A stretch of 64,000 nt of DNA from Rhizobium etli 8C-3 (GTDB taxonomy: Bacteria; Pseudomonadota; Alphaproteobacteria; Rhizobiales; Rhizobiaceae), in the NCBI RefSeq assembly GCF_001908375.1, contig NZ_CP017241.1:1367001-1431000 (forward strand), given 5' to 3'. Position numbers and translations under genes: made by a program. The notes beneath the pieces were generated by a model that saw only the letters and a list, made by a program, of their open reading frames with translations, was not told the DNA's origin and ran no database searches. Shown here in pieces: positions 34,722 to 43,149 of the stretch (positions within the stretch are counted from its first letter, which is position 1; each line of letters starts with the position of its first letter).

Positions 34722-35236
34722 ACGTCCACGTCACCGGCGCCTGGACCGAAGAGCGCACCCGGCATGCGGCCAAGCTGTGGCGGGACGGACTTACCGCCTC
34801 GCAGATTGCCGCTGCACTTGGCGGCATCAGCCGCAATGCCGTCATCGGAAAGGCAACCCGCAATCCTGATCTATTCGCGCCGCGCCGCGGTGTTGCGCCG
34901 CGTATCGCCAGGCCTGCGAATGTGAAGCAGCACGCGCCGAAGCCGAAGGCCACTGCCGCGATATTCCGCGCGCCGCCGAAGAGGGTCGCGGCGCCACCTG
35001 TGACGGCGCCCGAGCGGCCGCACGGTCTATTCCGCCACCGCGATCTTTCGATCGATGGCGCCACTCCCATCGCCTTCGCGCTGATCGATCGCCTCCAGTG
35101 CTCCTGGCCTTTGACCGACTTCGAGGACGGGGACGGTCCGGACATGCCATGCTGCGGCCGACCACGCCGCGGCGGCCTCGCACCGGACAGCGCGTATTGC
35201 GCCGAGCATGCCGCCGTTTCGCGAGGAGCCGCCTGA
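34718..35236 (+). CDS. GcrA-family cell-cycle regulator, phage copy
   Basis: A 172-aa protein with the GcrA signature: WTEERTRHAAKLWRDGLTASQIAAALGGISRNAVIGKATR at the N-terminus, a basic/Pro-rich linker, and a C-terminal zinc-like block LQCSWPLTDFEDGDGPDMPCCG ... AYCAEHAA. GcrA binds the housekeeping sigma factor and promoters with methylated GANTC sites in alphaproteobacteria. A phage copy could redirect host transcription. The start overlaps the preceding stop (ATGA), and its stop overlaps the next tiny ORF. Confidence 0.88.
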   Translation: MNVHVTGAWTEERTRHAAKLWRDGLTASQIAAALGGISRNAVIGKATRNPDLFAPRRGVAPRIARPANVKQHAPKPKATAAIFRAPPKRVAAPPVTAPERPHGLFRHRDLSIDGATPIAFALIDRLQCSWPLTDFEDGDGPDMPCCGRPRRGGLAPDSAYCAEHAAVSRGAA

Positions 35237-35292
35237 TGGATTATGGCTCCTTCCTGCACGCGAAGATCCAGATGGTGGAGGCCGCCGAGTGA
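35236..35292 (+). CDS. 18-aa micro-ORF, possible remnant of a longer phage gene
   Basis: MDYGSFLHAKIQMVEAAE and a stop. It has GCGAGGAG just upstream, overlaps the gcrA-like stop by one base and the next GTG by four. The text resembles, from memory, the first residues of some phage helicase or methyltransferase proteins, so it may be what is left after an internal deletion. It may also be a coupling peptide. Confidence 0.35.
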   Translation: MDYGSFLHAKIQMVEAAE

Positions 35293-35723
35293 GCGAGCCG
35301 GTCCACCTGTTCATCGTAACCGACGATGCGTACCAGGCGAGCTATGACGTGATCGGCGTCCACCTGGTCGAGCTTCCGTCCTTTGTCCGCATCGTCACCA
35401 AGGCCGACGACATCAGGCGCCTGCCGACGGGTGTGCGTTGCTTCGGCTGCTGGTTCGCCTGGGGCGCCCGCGAGCATGACGAGGCGCAGCTTGCCTGGCA
35501 GGAGCGGAAAGACCGGGGTGGCCTTGAAGGCGTCACCGTGACCTTCTTGGAAAAGCTCGACGACTGGCGGGCGAAGCGCCGCGTCGCCGAGGAGAATATC
35601 CTCGCCGAGCAGAATGACGCGGCGGTCATGAGCTTCGAGGAATTCTCCAACGCGCATGCGGCGGCTCATGCCGTGCCCTCCGAAAAAGTCACTCTCATGC
35701 CTAAGCAGCAAAGGTGGTCCTGA
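35289..35723 (+). CDS. Hypothetical phage protein
   Basis: A 144-aa protein. The N-terminus VHLFIVTDDAYQASYDVIGVHLVEL looks like an alpha/beta fold, followed by RCFGCWFAWGAREHDEAQLAWQ. Not recognised. The GTG start at 35289 overlaps the micro-ORF stop, and the stop overlaps the next ATG by one base. Confidence 0.65.
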   Translation: MSEPVHLFIVTDDAYQASYDVIGVHLVELPSFVRIVTKADDIRRLPTGVRCFGCWFAWGAREHDEAQLAWQERKDRGGLEGVTVTFLEKLDDWRAKRRVAEENILAEQNDAAVMSFEEFSNAHAAAHAVPSEKVTLMPKQQRWS

Positions 35724-36250
35724 TGCTAGCCGTCGACCGTTTCGGCTTTCCGCCCGTCGTCTCCAAAGATGAGCTTATCGCAATGGCGCCGCATGTCCGC
35801 TCGGAATGTGTCGCGCTGATGCGCGAGAGTGGCTTGAGCGAAGAGTTCATTGGTCGGCAGTTCAATGTGCGCGAGCACGTCATCCGCCACATCGCCGACG
35901 CCCGCCACGCCTTCAGGCTGCCGAAGATCCTCTTGGCGGGCGAGATCGATGAGGAAGATCAGCCCGCCGCAACGCCTTCTAAAAAGACGACCGGGTTGCC
36001 GAAGAGCGCTTTTGCGATCCTCAAGTTCATGGCTGGTCAGGGTGGTCGGATCACGGCCAGCAAGGCCACGATTGCGCGCGACCTCGATATGCCGCTCGGG
36101 AGTGTCGACAACGGCATGATGCGGCTTCTCGACGATGATTTCGTCATCCGGGAAATGGCGGGCGTCGGCGGGAAACCCCCAGTCTACTGCATGACAGACA
36201 AGGCGACCGCGATTGCGGCTGTGCTCTTTCCTATGACGTCGGTGGAGTGA
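35723..36250 (+). CDS. Phage protein with a winged-helix domain
   Basis: A 175-aa protein. The C-terminal half (LPKSAFAILKFMAGQGGRIT, SKATIARDLDMPLGSVDNGMM, GKPPVYCMTDKA) reads as a winged helix of the replication-initiation or regulatory type. The N-terminal part, RSECVALMRESGLSEEFIGRQF and NVREHVIRHIADAR, looks like a second HTH. Role unknown; it could be an initiator for the nearby origin-like array. Confidence 0.6.
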   Translation: MLAVDRFGFPPVVSKDELIAMAPHVRSECVALMRESGLSEEFIGRQFNVREHVIRHIADARHAFRLPKILLAGEIDEEDQPAATPSKKTTGLPKSAFAILKFMAGQGGRITASKATIARDLDMPLGSVDNGMMRLLDDDFVIREMAGVGGKPPVYCMTDKATAIAAVLFPMTSVE

Positions 36251-36253
36251 CCG

Positions 36254-36757
36254 ATGCTCTCCGACTCGATCCGGCAGATGCGCGAGCGAATGAAACAGGA
36301 TGGCGGCGCGGCCGGCACCCTGCTCGCGCTGCAGGCTTTCGAGATCGAAGCGAAGAACATGGAAGAGCGGCTGCACCTGCTGCTCGGCCGACCGCACGTG
36401 GCGCTCGACGGAAACCTCATCTCGGCGCCGGAGCCCGTCATCGAAATCTCGGGAAGCAGCACCGTGAAGGAACGCAGCACGCGCATTCTGCTCATCGTCG
36501 CGCCAAGCAAACCAGAGTGCTTTTCGACGGCGAAGGCCTTCGAACTCGACATGCAGCACGTCGGCGAGATGCGCTTCGTCAGCAATCCCTATCACCTGCG
36601 CGGCTGGTCGCGGGGAACGCCGTTCATTGCGCTTCATCGCGAGCGTTGGCCCGAAAATCTGGACGATGCGCTGCACGCACTGACCGTTGCTGGGCAGCTC
36701 CGCATCGCCAACGAAAAAGACCTCAAACACTTGAAGGAAAGGGCGGACGCGTGCTGA
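36254..36757 (+). CDS. Hypothetical phage protein
   Basis: A 167-aa protein with a helical N-terminus (SDSIRQMRERMKQDG, LLALQAFEIEAKNMEERLHLL) and a beta-rich rest. Not recognised. It is 3 bases after the winged-helix gene and its last codons overlap the next GTG start. Confidence 0.6.
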   Translation: MLSDSIRQMRERMKQDGGAAGTLLALQAFEIEAKNMEERLHLLLGRPHVALDGNLISAPEPVIEISGSSTVKERSTRILLIVAPSKPECFSTAKAFELDMQHVGEMRFVSNPYHLRGWSRGTPFIALHRERWPENLDDALHALTVAGQLRIANEKDLKHLKERADAC

Positions 36758-36954
36758 GCAAGGCAGATCCGAGACATTCCACCTCGTCCGCAATGAGCGG
36801 CGCGATTGACGAGCGCCAGGCGCTCGCCGCCATCATTCTCTGGAATTCAGGGCATTTCGACACCTTCGATATCAGCAAACTGCTTGACGTGAAGGAAGAC
36901 GCGGTTTGCCGGACGCTTCATGCCGCGCGGCACATTGCCGGAGCGCGCGCATGA
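36751..36954 (+). CDS. Small helix-turn-helix-like phage protein
   Basis: A 67-aa protein (from GTG 36751; an ATG at 36793 is possible) whose core IDERQALAAIILWNSGHFDTFDISKLLDVKEDAVCRTLHAAR looks like a simple HTH. Its stop overlaps the methyltransferase start (ATGA), so translation is coupled. Confidence 0.6.
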   Translation: MLSKADPRHSTSSAMSGAIDERQALAAIILWNSGHFDTFDISKLLDVKEDAVCRTLHAARHIAGARA

Positions 36955-38807
36955 CCGCGATGCCGACGCTCTTCGACGGCATGTCGATCGATGACATACA
37001 TGCATTCGCAGAAAAGCAGGGTTGGGCAGATCCTATCATCTTCGACAGTTTCGCCGGTGGCGGCGGCGCTTCGGAAGGGATCAAGCAAGCGCTCGGCCGG
37101 TCGCCGAATTATGCGATCAATCACGATGCCGACGCATTGGCTCTGCACGAGGCAAACCATCCGGAGACGGTCCATCTCTCTGAAAACGTCTACAAGATCG
37201 ACCCGCTCGACTATTTGCGCGGCAGGCATGTCGGCCTTGCCTGGTTCTCCCCCGATTGCAAGCACTTCTCCAAGGCCAAAGGCGGAAAGCCGGTCGCGCG
37301 GAACATCCGAGATCTCTGCTGGATCATTCCCGGCTGGATCGATCGTATCCAGCAGAGTGGTGGCAGGGTCGATATCGTCATCATGGAGAATGTCGAGGAA
37401 TTCAAGGATTACGGCCCGCTGATCACCACAGATCGCGGCGAAGTGCCGGACCCGGCCCGCAAGGGTGAGACTTTTCAGAAATGGTGCAAGAAGCTACGCG
37501 GTCTCGGTGCCAAGATAGAGATGCGGGAACTTCGCGGCCGGGACTATGGTGCGCCGACCATCCGCAAGCGGCTCTTCATCATCATGCGTTTCGACGGGCA
37601 GAAGATCGTCTGGCCGAAGCCGACGCATGGGAGCCCGGATGATCCGGAAGTGATCGCTGGCCGCAAGTTGCCCTGGCCGATCGTCGCCGACTGCATCGAC
37701 TGGAGCATACCGTGCCCGTCGATCTTCGATACGGCGGACGAGATCTGGCAGAAGTACGGCGTCAGGGCACAACGGCCGCTGGCCGACGCTTCCCATGCCC
37801 GTATCGCCCGCGGGATGGATCGCTTCGTTATCAGGGCAAAGCGCGCATTCGTTGTCGATCTGGCTAGTGACGTGCGCATCGCACCGTCGATCCAGCGCTT
37901 CAACACCGGTGCAACTGGCAATGACATGCGTGGTCAGATGCCTACCGTCACGGCCAACGGGTTCATAAAGCGGCCCGGCGGCGCGGCACCTTTAGGACTG
38001 CTCGCGCCGGTTCTGACCTATGCACAGCAAGGCGGCGCTAACCGTCCGGTCGACGGGCAGGCCCACACGATCACCGCCAGCGACAAGGATCAGAATTCGG
38101 TCATGTGCGCCTTCATGGCGCAGCACAACAACGATAGCCGCCGCATCGGAGGGGTAAATCCCGGCCGGCCGATCAATGAAGCCGCCTCGACGATCACTCA
38201 CCATCAGCAGCTGGTTTCGGCGTATATCGCGCGCCAGTTCGGCACCTCGACGGGACACGGGGTCGAGGTACCGTCTGCGACTATCATGGCGGACGGGCAA
38301 GGCAAGAGCCAATTGGTGATGCCTTACCTCCAGTCCTATTACGCCACGGGCGAGGGCTCACGCGAGGACGAGGCGATGCGGACTGCCACCGTCAAGCCGC
38401 GCCACGGCCACATCGAGGCGGCGCTAGGTGCGCCGCCCTTCACCGATCAGCAGGCGGTAAGGGCTCGCCAGGTAGCGGGGTTCATGCGGGCGCACAATCT
38501 ATGGGATGACCGCGAGTTCGTCACCGTGGAAGTCGACGGCCAGACATTCGTTATCGTCGATATCGGTATGCGCATGCTCACGCCGCGGGAACTTTACAAC
38601 GCACAGGGCTTCCCACCCGACTACAAGATTGACGGCTACTTCGATGTCACGCGGATAGGTCATAACGGCGGCCCCTTGTGGGTGCCGTTCCCTAAATCGG
38701 TTCAGGTCTCCTGCGTTGGCAACAGCGTGTGCCCGCCGGTCGCAAAGGCGCTGGTGGCAGCGAACGCCAGTCATCTCGCCGTCAGGGATGTGAGGGTCGC
38801 GGCATGA
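36951..38807 (+). CDS. DNA (cytosine-5) methyltransferase
   Basis: A 618-aa orphan methyltransferase. Motif I is FDSFAGGGGASEGI, motif IV SPDCKHFSKAKGGKP with the catalytic C103 (a variant of the usual PPCQ), motif VI MENVEEF, motif VIII TIRKRLFIIM, and motif X GNSVCPPVAKAL. No restriction partner is nearby. It probably protects phage DNA from host restriction or changes gene expression. The central target-recognition part is long (about residues 260-500). Its stop overlaps the primase start by four bases. Confidence 0.92.
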   Translation: MTAMPTLFDGMSIDDIHAFAEKQGWADPIIFDSFAGGGGASEGIKQALGRSPNYAINHDADALALHEANHPETVHLSENVYKIDPLDYLRGRHVGLAWFSPDCKHFSKAKGGKPVARNIRDLCWIIPGWIDRIQQSGGRVDIVIMENVEEFKDYGPLITTDRGEVPDPARKGETFQKWCKKLRGLGAKIEMRELRGRDYGAPTIRKRLFIIMRFDGQKIVWPKPTHGSPDDPEVIAGRKLPWPIVADCIDWSIPCPSIFDTADEIWQKYGVRAQRPLADASHARIARGMDRFVIRAKRAFVVDLASDVRIAPSIQRFNTGATGNDMRGQMPTVTANGFIKRPGGAAPLGLLAPVLTYAQQGGANRPVDGQAHTITASDKDQNSVMCAFMAQHNNDSRRIGGVNPGRPINEAASTITHHQQLVSAYIARQFGTSTGHGVEVPSATIMADGQGKSQLVMPYLQSYYATGEGSREDEAMRTATVKPRHGHIEAALGAPPFTDQQAVRARQVAGFMRAHNLWDDREFVTVEVDGQTFVIVDIGMRMLTPRELYNAQGFPPDYKIDGYFDVTRIGHNGGPLWVPFPKSVQVSCVGNSVCPPVAKALVAANASHLAVRDVRVAA

Positions 38808-40033
38808 GCGATCCCATCATCGACGATTTCGTTTTGCGCGCGCAGGCGGTCACGGTGACCGAGGCTGCCGCCAGTCTCGATATTCGCGTTCCGAAAGGCG
38901 ACAAGGGACAGCCTTGCCCGCAATGCGGCGGCAAGGACCGGTTCTCGATCAATGCCACAAAACAGGTCTGGAATTGCCGTGGCTGCGGCAACGGCGGTCG
39001 AACGGGCATCGGTCTTGCTGGTCATGTGCTGCGCTATGACCTGCATTCGCGATCCGGTTTCCTGGAAGCCTGCGCCGCCGTGCTCGGAGAATCGATCCCT
39101 GAAGGCGGAGAGCGGGAGAGCGCGGAAGAGCGGGCCGCTCGCGAAACGCGCATGGCGGAAAGCCGGGCGCGGATCGCGTCAGAGGAGGCCGAGCGCGAGC
39201 GACAGCAGAATGACTTCCGTGATCGCGAGATGCAGCGGGCACGCGGCATTTATTTCAATGCGCAGGAATGCCTCGACGAAACCCTGTATGGCGCCCGGAT
39301 GGTCCGGGCCTATCTGCGCCGCAGGACCGGCTATATGGTGCCGATGGAGACATTCATCAACCTGCGCTTCGACGGCAACCATACATACTGGCACGGACAG
39401 GACGAGTTCGGCCGTCCTGCTTCGATCCATTCCGGCCCGGCAATGATCGCGCCATTCGTCACCCTCGATGGTCAGGTCACGGGCTGCCATGAGACCTGGA
39501 TCGATATGCAGAACGCGCCGAAATTCCGGCCCGATCTCGGACGGGACGACAAGGGCGAGACACTGACCACCAAGAAGATGCGCGGTACGAAGAAGGGATC
39601 GCTGATCCCGATCCTTGGTGACATGGAGGCTCAGCGCTGGCTTGGTGGCGAGGGGATCGAGACGGTCGCGGCGGTTGCCGGTTACGAAGGCTTCCGTTCC
39701 GATACCTTCTATTTTGCTGCCGGCGACCTTGGAAATCTGGCTGGCCCTGCTGATCGCTCGAAGGGGCGCAGCGAGAGCCATGTCGGAGCCAACGGCAAGA
39801 AGGTGCGCGTCTATCCGTACCCGAAGTCCGACCAGGACGCGGCCGAGGCGATCCAGCTGCCGCCGCATGTCAATGCGTTCGTGCTGCTCGCCGACGGCGA
39901 CAGCGAATTTTACTTCACCGCGGCCGCGATGGCACGGGCGAAAGCCCGCCTCGCAAGGGACGGCCGCAGCATCCGCATCTGGTGGCCCCCGCAAGGGATG
40001 GATTTCGCCAGTCTGCTTTCCGAAAGGGCTTGA
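38804..40033 (+). CDS. Phage primase with CHC2 zinc finger and toprim domain
   Basis: A 409-aa protein. The zinc finger Cys38, Cys41, Cys58, Cys61 (CPQCGGKDRF, NCRGCGNGG) identifies a CHC2-type primase. A coiled, charged stretch with AEEAERERQQNDFRD follows. The toprim-like end is NAFVLLADGDSEFYFTAAAMARA. It makes RNA primers for phage replication together with the next gene. The ATG at 38804 overlaps the methyltransferase stop. Confidence 0.85.
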   Translation: MSDPIIDDFVLRAQAVTVTEAAASLDIRVPKGDKGQPCPQCGGKDRFSINATKQVWNCRGCGNGGRTGIGLAGHVLRYDLHSRSGFLEACAAVLGESIPEGGERESAEERAARETRMAESRARIASEEAERERQQNDFRDREMQRARGIYFNAQECLDETLYGARMVRAYLRRRTGYMVPMETFINLRFDGNHTYWHGQDEFGRPASIHSGPAMIAPFVTLDGQVTGCHETWIDMQNAPKFRPDLGRDDKGETLTTKKMRGTKKGSLIPILGDMEAQRWLGGEGIETVAAVAGYEGFRSDTFYFAAGDLGNLAGPADRSKGRSESHVGANGKKVRVYPYPKSDQDAAEAIQLPPHVNAFVLLADGDSEFYFTAAAMARAKARLARDGRSIRIWWPPQGMDFASLLSERA

Positions 40034-40041
40034 GGGTACGC

Positions 40042-41865
40042 ATGCAAGATAATCTATCGACCGCTATGCCGGACGGCCTGCGCGAGATCGTCCAGGAGGC
40101 GCTCATTCAGCGCGGCATGGATGACCCCGAAACCCCACCCGTCTCAGACGATTCGGATGAAACTATCGAGCAAGGGCCTCCACCGCCTGCCGATGGTGAA
40201 CTGAAGGCGACACTCGAATATTGCGCCGGGCTCGATCATTCCGATACCGACAACGGCAAGCGCCTGCTGAAGCATTTCGGGCAAGATCTACTTGTCGTCA
40301 GCCAGGAGAAGGCGAAGCAGGCGCTCTATGGTGTCTGGACCGGCACGCATTGGGATATTTCGAACGGCGGGCCGAAAGCGCTTGCGATCGCGCAGCAGCT
40401 CGGCGACCGGATCGCGCAGGAGCGCCATTACATCAAGCCGTCGCAATCCGAGCAGGAGAAGATCGAGGCTGGCAAGGCGGCGGCTGACGCCGACGCGGCG
40501 GGCGAAGATATCGACGTCGGAAAGCGCCGGTTGCTCGCGGCGCGCGAGAAGGCGCTCGAAGCCTTTGGCAAGCGCGTGAAGCGGCGGATGGATCATGCCG
40601 TCTCGTCGAAGAACATCGCGCGCATGAACGCTGCGCTCGCCTGCGCCGCTCCGCATATCATCCGTTCGCCCGACGATCTCAACGCCGACCGCATGCGCTT
40701 CGCCGTCCAGAATGCCACGTTGCGCTTCGAACGGCAGATGCAGCGGCAGAAGAACCCGAAATTCGTCAGCCGGGAGGAAACGCCGAATGTGCCGGAGACT
40801 GTCGACGTCTGCGTTGCTGCCGACGTCAAGGTGACGAAGGGCCATCGCCGCGAGGATCTGATTACTCACGTCGCGCCTGTGCGCTACGAGCCTAAGGCGG
40901 CATGCCCGCGATGGATGAGATTCCTCGAGACTATGCTGCCCGACCCTGCCGTGCGGCGCCTGGTGCAGGTCTCGTCAGGCCTCGGCCTCGTCGGCATCAC
41001 GGTCCAGTATTTGTTCTTCCACTACGGCGACGGCGCCAACGGCAAATCGGTCTACATGGAAACGCTCTGCCGCCTGCTCGGCGAGGTGGCGGTAACCCTG
41101 CCGGCGACGAGCTTGATCGGCGAGAGCGGATCGTCCGGCGGCGCTTCTCCGGACCTCGCCCGCCTGCTCGGCCGTCGCCTGCTGCGCGTCAAGGAACTGC
41201 CGGAGGGCGAGGACCTCAAGGAAAACCTCGTCAAGGAACTGACGGGCGGCGAGACGATCACGGCACGCGATCTATTCGCGGGGTATATGGACTTCGATCC
41301 GATCTTCGTCGTCATCATGAGCGGCAACGGCTATCCGAAGATCAGCGGCAATGACGACGGCATCTGGCGACGCATGGCCGTGGTGCACTGGCCGGTGAAG
41401 GTGCCGGAGGCTGAGCGGCGCGAATTCGAGGAGATGCTCGGCTATTTCCGCCCGGAATATCCCGGCATCCTCAACTGGCTGATCGAGGGCGTGAGGATCT
41501 ACCTCAAGGAAGGCCTCGTCATCCCTGATGCGGTCAGGAGCGCGACACAGGACTATCGCGACGACATGGACCGGACCTCGGCCTTCGTGGCGCGATGTGT
41601 GGTGAGGGACGAGACGGCCGATCCGCTGCAAGCGAAGTTCCTCTACTCGGCATATTGCCGCTTTACCGAGGACGAGGGCGGTAAGCCGATGAACGTGACA
41701 GCGTTCGGTCGCGCCATGTCGAAGAAGTTCAAGAAGGACACCTCGCAGCGGCTTCACTACTACAACGGCATCAGGTTGCGCGACGTTCCGGAGCCGCACC
41801 ACGACACGCCAGAGCCGCCGCCCGGACGCTTCAGTGACGACGAGCCCTTGCCGGAGGTCTTTTGA
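40042..41865 (+). CDS. P4/D5-type primase-helicase
   Basis: A 607-aa SF3 helicase. The Walker A motif FFHYGDGANGKSVYMETL is near residue 330, Walker B-like RRLLRVKELPEGED near 383, and the sensor VVIMSGNGYPKI near 430; this is the DUF5906/D5 C-terminal layout. The N-terminal part is charged and helical. It unwinds DNA at the origin. The array of iterons begins just beyond its stop, which suggests the replication start. The stop overlaps a 36-codon ORF (TGATG). Confidence 0.92.
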   Translation: MQDNLSTAMPDGLREIVQEALIQRGMDDPETPPVSDDSDETIEQGPPPPADGELKATLEYCAGLDHSDTDNGKRLLKHFGQDLLVVSQEKAKQALYGVWTGTHWDISNGGPKALAIAQQLGDRIAQERHYIKPSQSEQEKIEAGKAAADADAAGEDIDVGKRRLLAAREKALEAFGKRVKRRMDHAVSSKNIARMNAALACAAPHIIRSPDDLNADRMRFAVQNATLRFERQMQRQKNPKFVSREETPNVPETVDVCVAADVKVTKGHRREDLITHVAPVRYEPKAACPRWMRFLETMLPDPAVRRLVQVSSGLGLVGITVQYLFFHYGDGANGKSVYMETLCRLLGEVAVTLPATSLIGESGSSGGASPDLARLLGRRLLRVKELPEGEDLKENLVKELTGGETITARDLFAGYMDFDPIFVVIMSGNGYPKISGNDDGIWRRMAVVHWPVKVPEAERREFEEMLGYFRPEYPGILNWLIEGVRIYLKEGLVIPDAVRSATQDYRDDMDRTSAFVARCVVRDETADPLQAKFLYSAYCRFTEDEGGKPMNVTAFGRAMSKKFKKDTSQRLHYYNGIRLRDVPEPHHDTPEPPPGRFSDDEPLPEVF

Positions 41866-41975
41866 TGATCCCCGAAACCCCACCCGATACCTCCGAAACC
41901 ATCGCTGTAGCGCGCTCGCGCTGCGATAGTTGCGATAGTTCGGGCGAGAGTTTTGCGACAGTTGGCAGGGGGTGA
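41865..41975 (+). CDS. 36-aa ORF overlapping the iteron array (doubtful)
   Basis: MIPETPPDTSETIAVARSRC, then DSCDSSGESFATVGRG and a stop. It is coupled to the primase-helicase by a one-base overlap. Its Cys-Asp-Ser repeats are simply the translation of the iterons, so it may have no function. Confidence 0.3.
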   Translation: MIPETPPDTSETIAVARSRCDSCDSSGESFATVGRG

Positions 41976-42163
41976 GGGGTGAACGAAATCAATGGCTTGC
42001 GATAGTTGCGATAGTTTTCGCGTGCGTACCTATGAAAAAAAACGGCGGGGTATGGGGTGAGAAAATACCAACGTAATACGATGAAACTATCGCAACTATC
42101 GAACGCTTTGAAATCATTAAGTAAAACTATCTCTAAAACTATCGCAGAACTATCGCAACTATC
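41921..42163. repeat. Facing iteron arrays, candidate replication origin
   Basis: The 307 bases after the primase-helicase contain at least five copies of TTGCGATAGTT or close variants on the left (41922-42016) and about six of the reverse, AACTATCGCAA or variants, on the right (42085-42163). Between them lies an A-tract (TATGAAAAAAAACGG). Some copies are fused head to tail in steps of 9 bases. Apart from the doubtful 36-aa ORF the region is non-coding. Position and structure fit a phage replication origin. Confidence 0.65.
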
Positions 42164-42172
42164 TCCGAAGGA

Positions 42173-42973
42173 ATGAAAATGAGGAAAGTAACCATTGAAC
42201 AATTCCTGACCTGGGCTTTCACGCAGGAGCTTTGCAAGGTTGGAGCAGGGGATACTGTGAGCTTTGGTTTTAGCCAGGCATGGAACGTCATGAGCGAGGT
42301 CGCGGTGCTCGGCACGCTGATCGACCGTTCTCCGAACGCTTACGGCGTCATCCCGGACTTCATCACGACGACCGATCCGCATCCGGACGCTATGCTGGCC
42401 GGTGATGCGGTGAAGGCGCTGGCGGCGCGTGGTGGCTTCGAGGTTGCCAGTGACTGGAATCCCTTCCCGGAATGGCAGGACCCGCATGGTCTTGTTGAGA
42501 TCGAGGTTCGCCGCGTCGTCGACGAGTTGATGGCCAAGCGCGACGCATTGAACGGGCGGTATGTCGTCAACCTCGTCGTGACGCGCGCGATCCTCGATCG
42601 GGGTCTCGATTGGGCAGCGCAGGAGCCGGAATACAAACCGGTGCTGCGGTTCGGAAACCCGGCATGGTTTGTGAAGCGCCGCATCCGCAACAAGCTGAAC
42701 CGCGTCGAGGAGATCGAGGATGATGGGTTTGACCGGAAGAAGCGGCGCCCGAAGAAGGGCGCATATCGGAAATGGGAAATGAAGGGGTCGATCCGCGGGC
42801 CGATCCTTGCTCGTTTGGACTGGCAACTGATGCAGGATGCCTTTGCCACGTTGCATTCGGAGCTTTCCCGGCGGCTTCATTCGCACGAGTTGATGCCGTT
42901 TACGCCGAACCGGCAACCATGGGCGACCCTTCTTTTTTCTCGCATTTCCTCTCAAGTAACTGAAAACGCTTGA
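42173..42973 (+). CDS. Hypothetical phage protein following the origin-like region
   Basis: A 266-aa protein with no recognised domain. The N-terminus includes TIEQFLTWAFTQELCKVGAG, and the middle a basic block (VKRRIRNKLNRVEE, DRKKRRPKKGAYRKWEMKG) suggesting nucleic-acid contact. GAAGGA precedes the ATG. Proteins in this spot in related phages are mostly unannotated. It ends the early block. Confidence 0.6.
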   Translation: MKMRKVTIEQFLTWAFTQELCKVGAGDTVSFGFSQAWNVMSEVAVLGTLIDRSPNAYGVIPDFITTTDPHPDAMLAGDAVKALAARGGFEVASDWNPFPEWQDPHGLVEIEVRRVVDELMAKRDALNGRYVVNLVVTRAILDRGLDWAAQEPEYKPVLRFGNPAWFVKRRIRNKLNRVEEIEDDGFDRKKRRPKKGAYRKWEMKGSIRGPILARLDWQLMQDAFATLHSELSRRLHSHELMPFTPNRQPWATLLFSRISSQVTENA

Positions 42974-43045
42974 TATAAGTTTTCAAAATCCATCTTGAAG
43001 TGCGACGGCTGGTTGACATACAGTAAGCACACTGAAAAAGATCAG

Positions 43046-43077
43046 AAAACCCGCTCGGCAATCGCCCGGCGGGTTTT
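43046..43077 (+). terminator. Terminator hairpin before the late region
   Basis: AAAACCCGC and GCGGGTTTT arms with a GC-rich inner loop. A TTGACA element sits 28 bases upstream (43013-43018), so a promoter-terminator pair like lambda pR'-tR' is conceivable. Confidence 0.7.
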
Positions 43078-43101
43078 GCGTTTCCAGAGCATGGAGGCGG
43101 C

Positions 43102-43149
43102 CATGAAACCCGCCGCTGTAATGGCGGCAACCTCTTCGGCAAAAGCATG
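43102..43149 (+). CDS. 15-aa leader ORF (doubtful)
   Basis: MKPAAVMAATSSAKA, with GGAGGCGGCC directly upstream and a stop overlapping the next ATG (ATGA). The following gene has a poor ribosome site of its own, so this could serve for translational coupling. Confidence 0.3.

Noticed and set aside
41921..42163. CRISPR array
   Set aside because: The repeats are 9-11 bases, partly back-to-back and in both orientations; there are no spacers of equal length and no cas genes.
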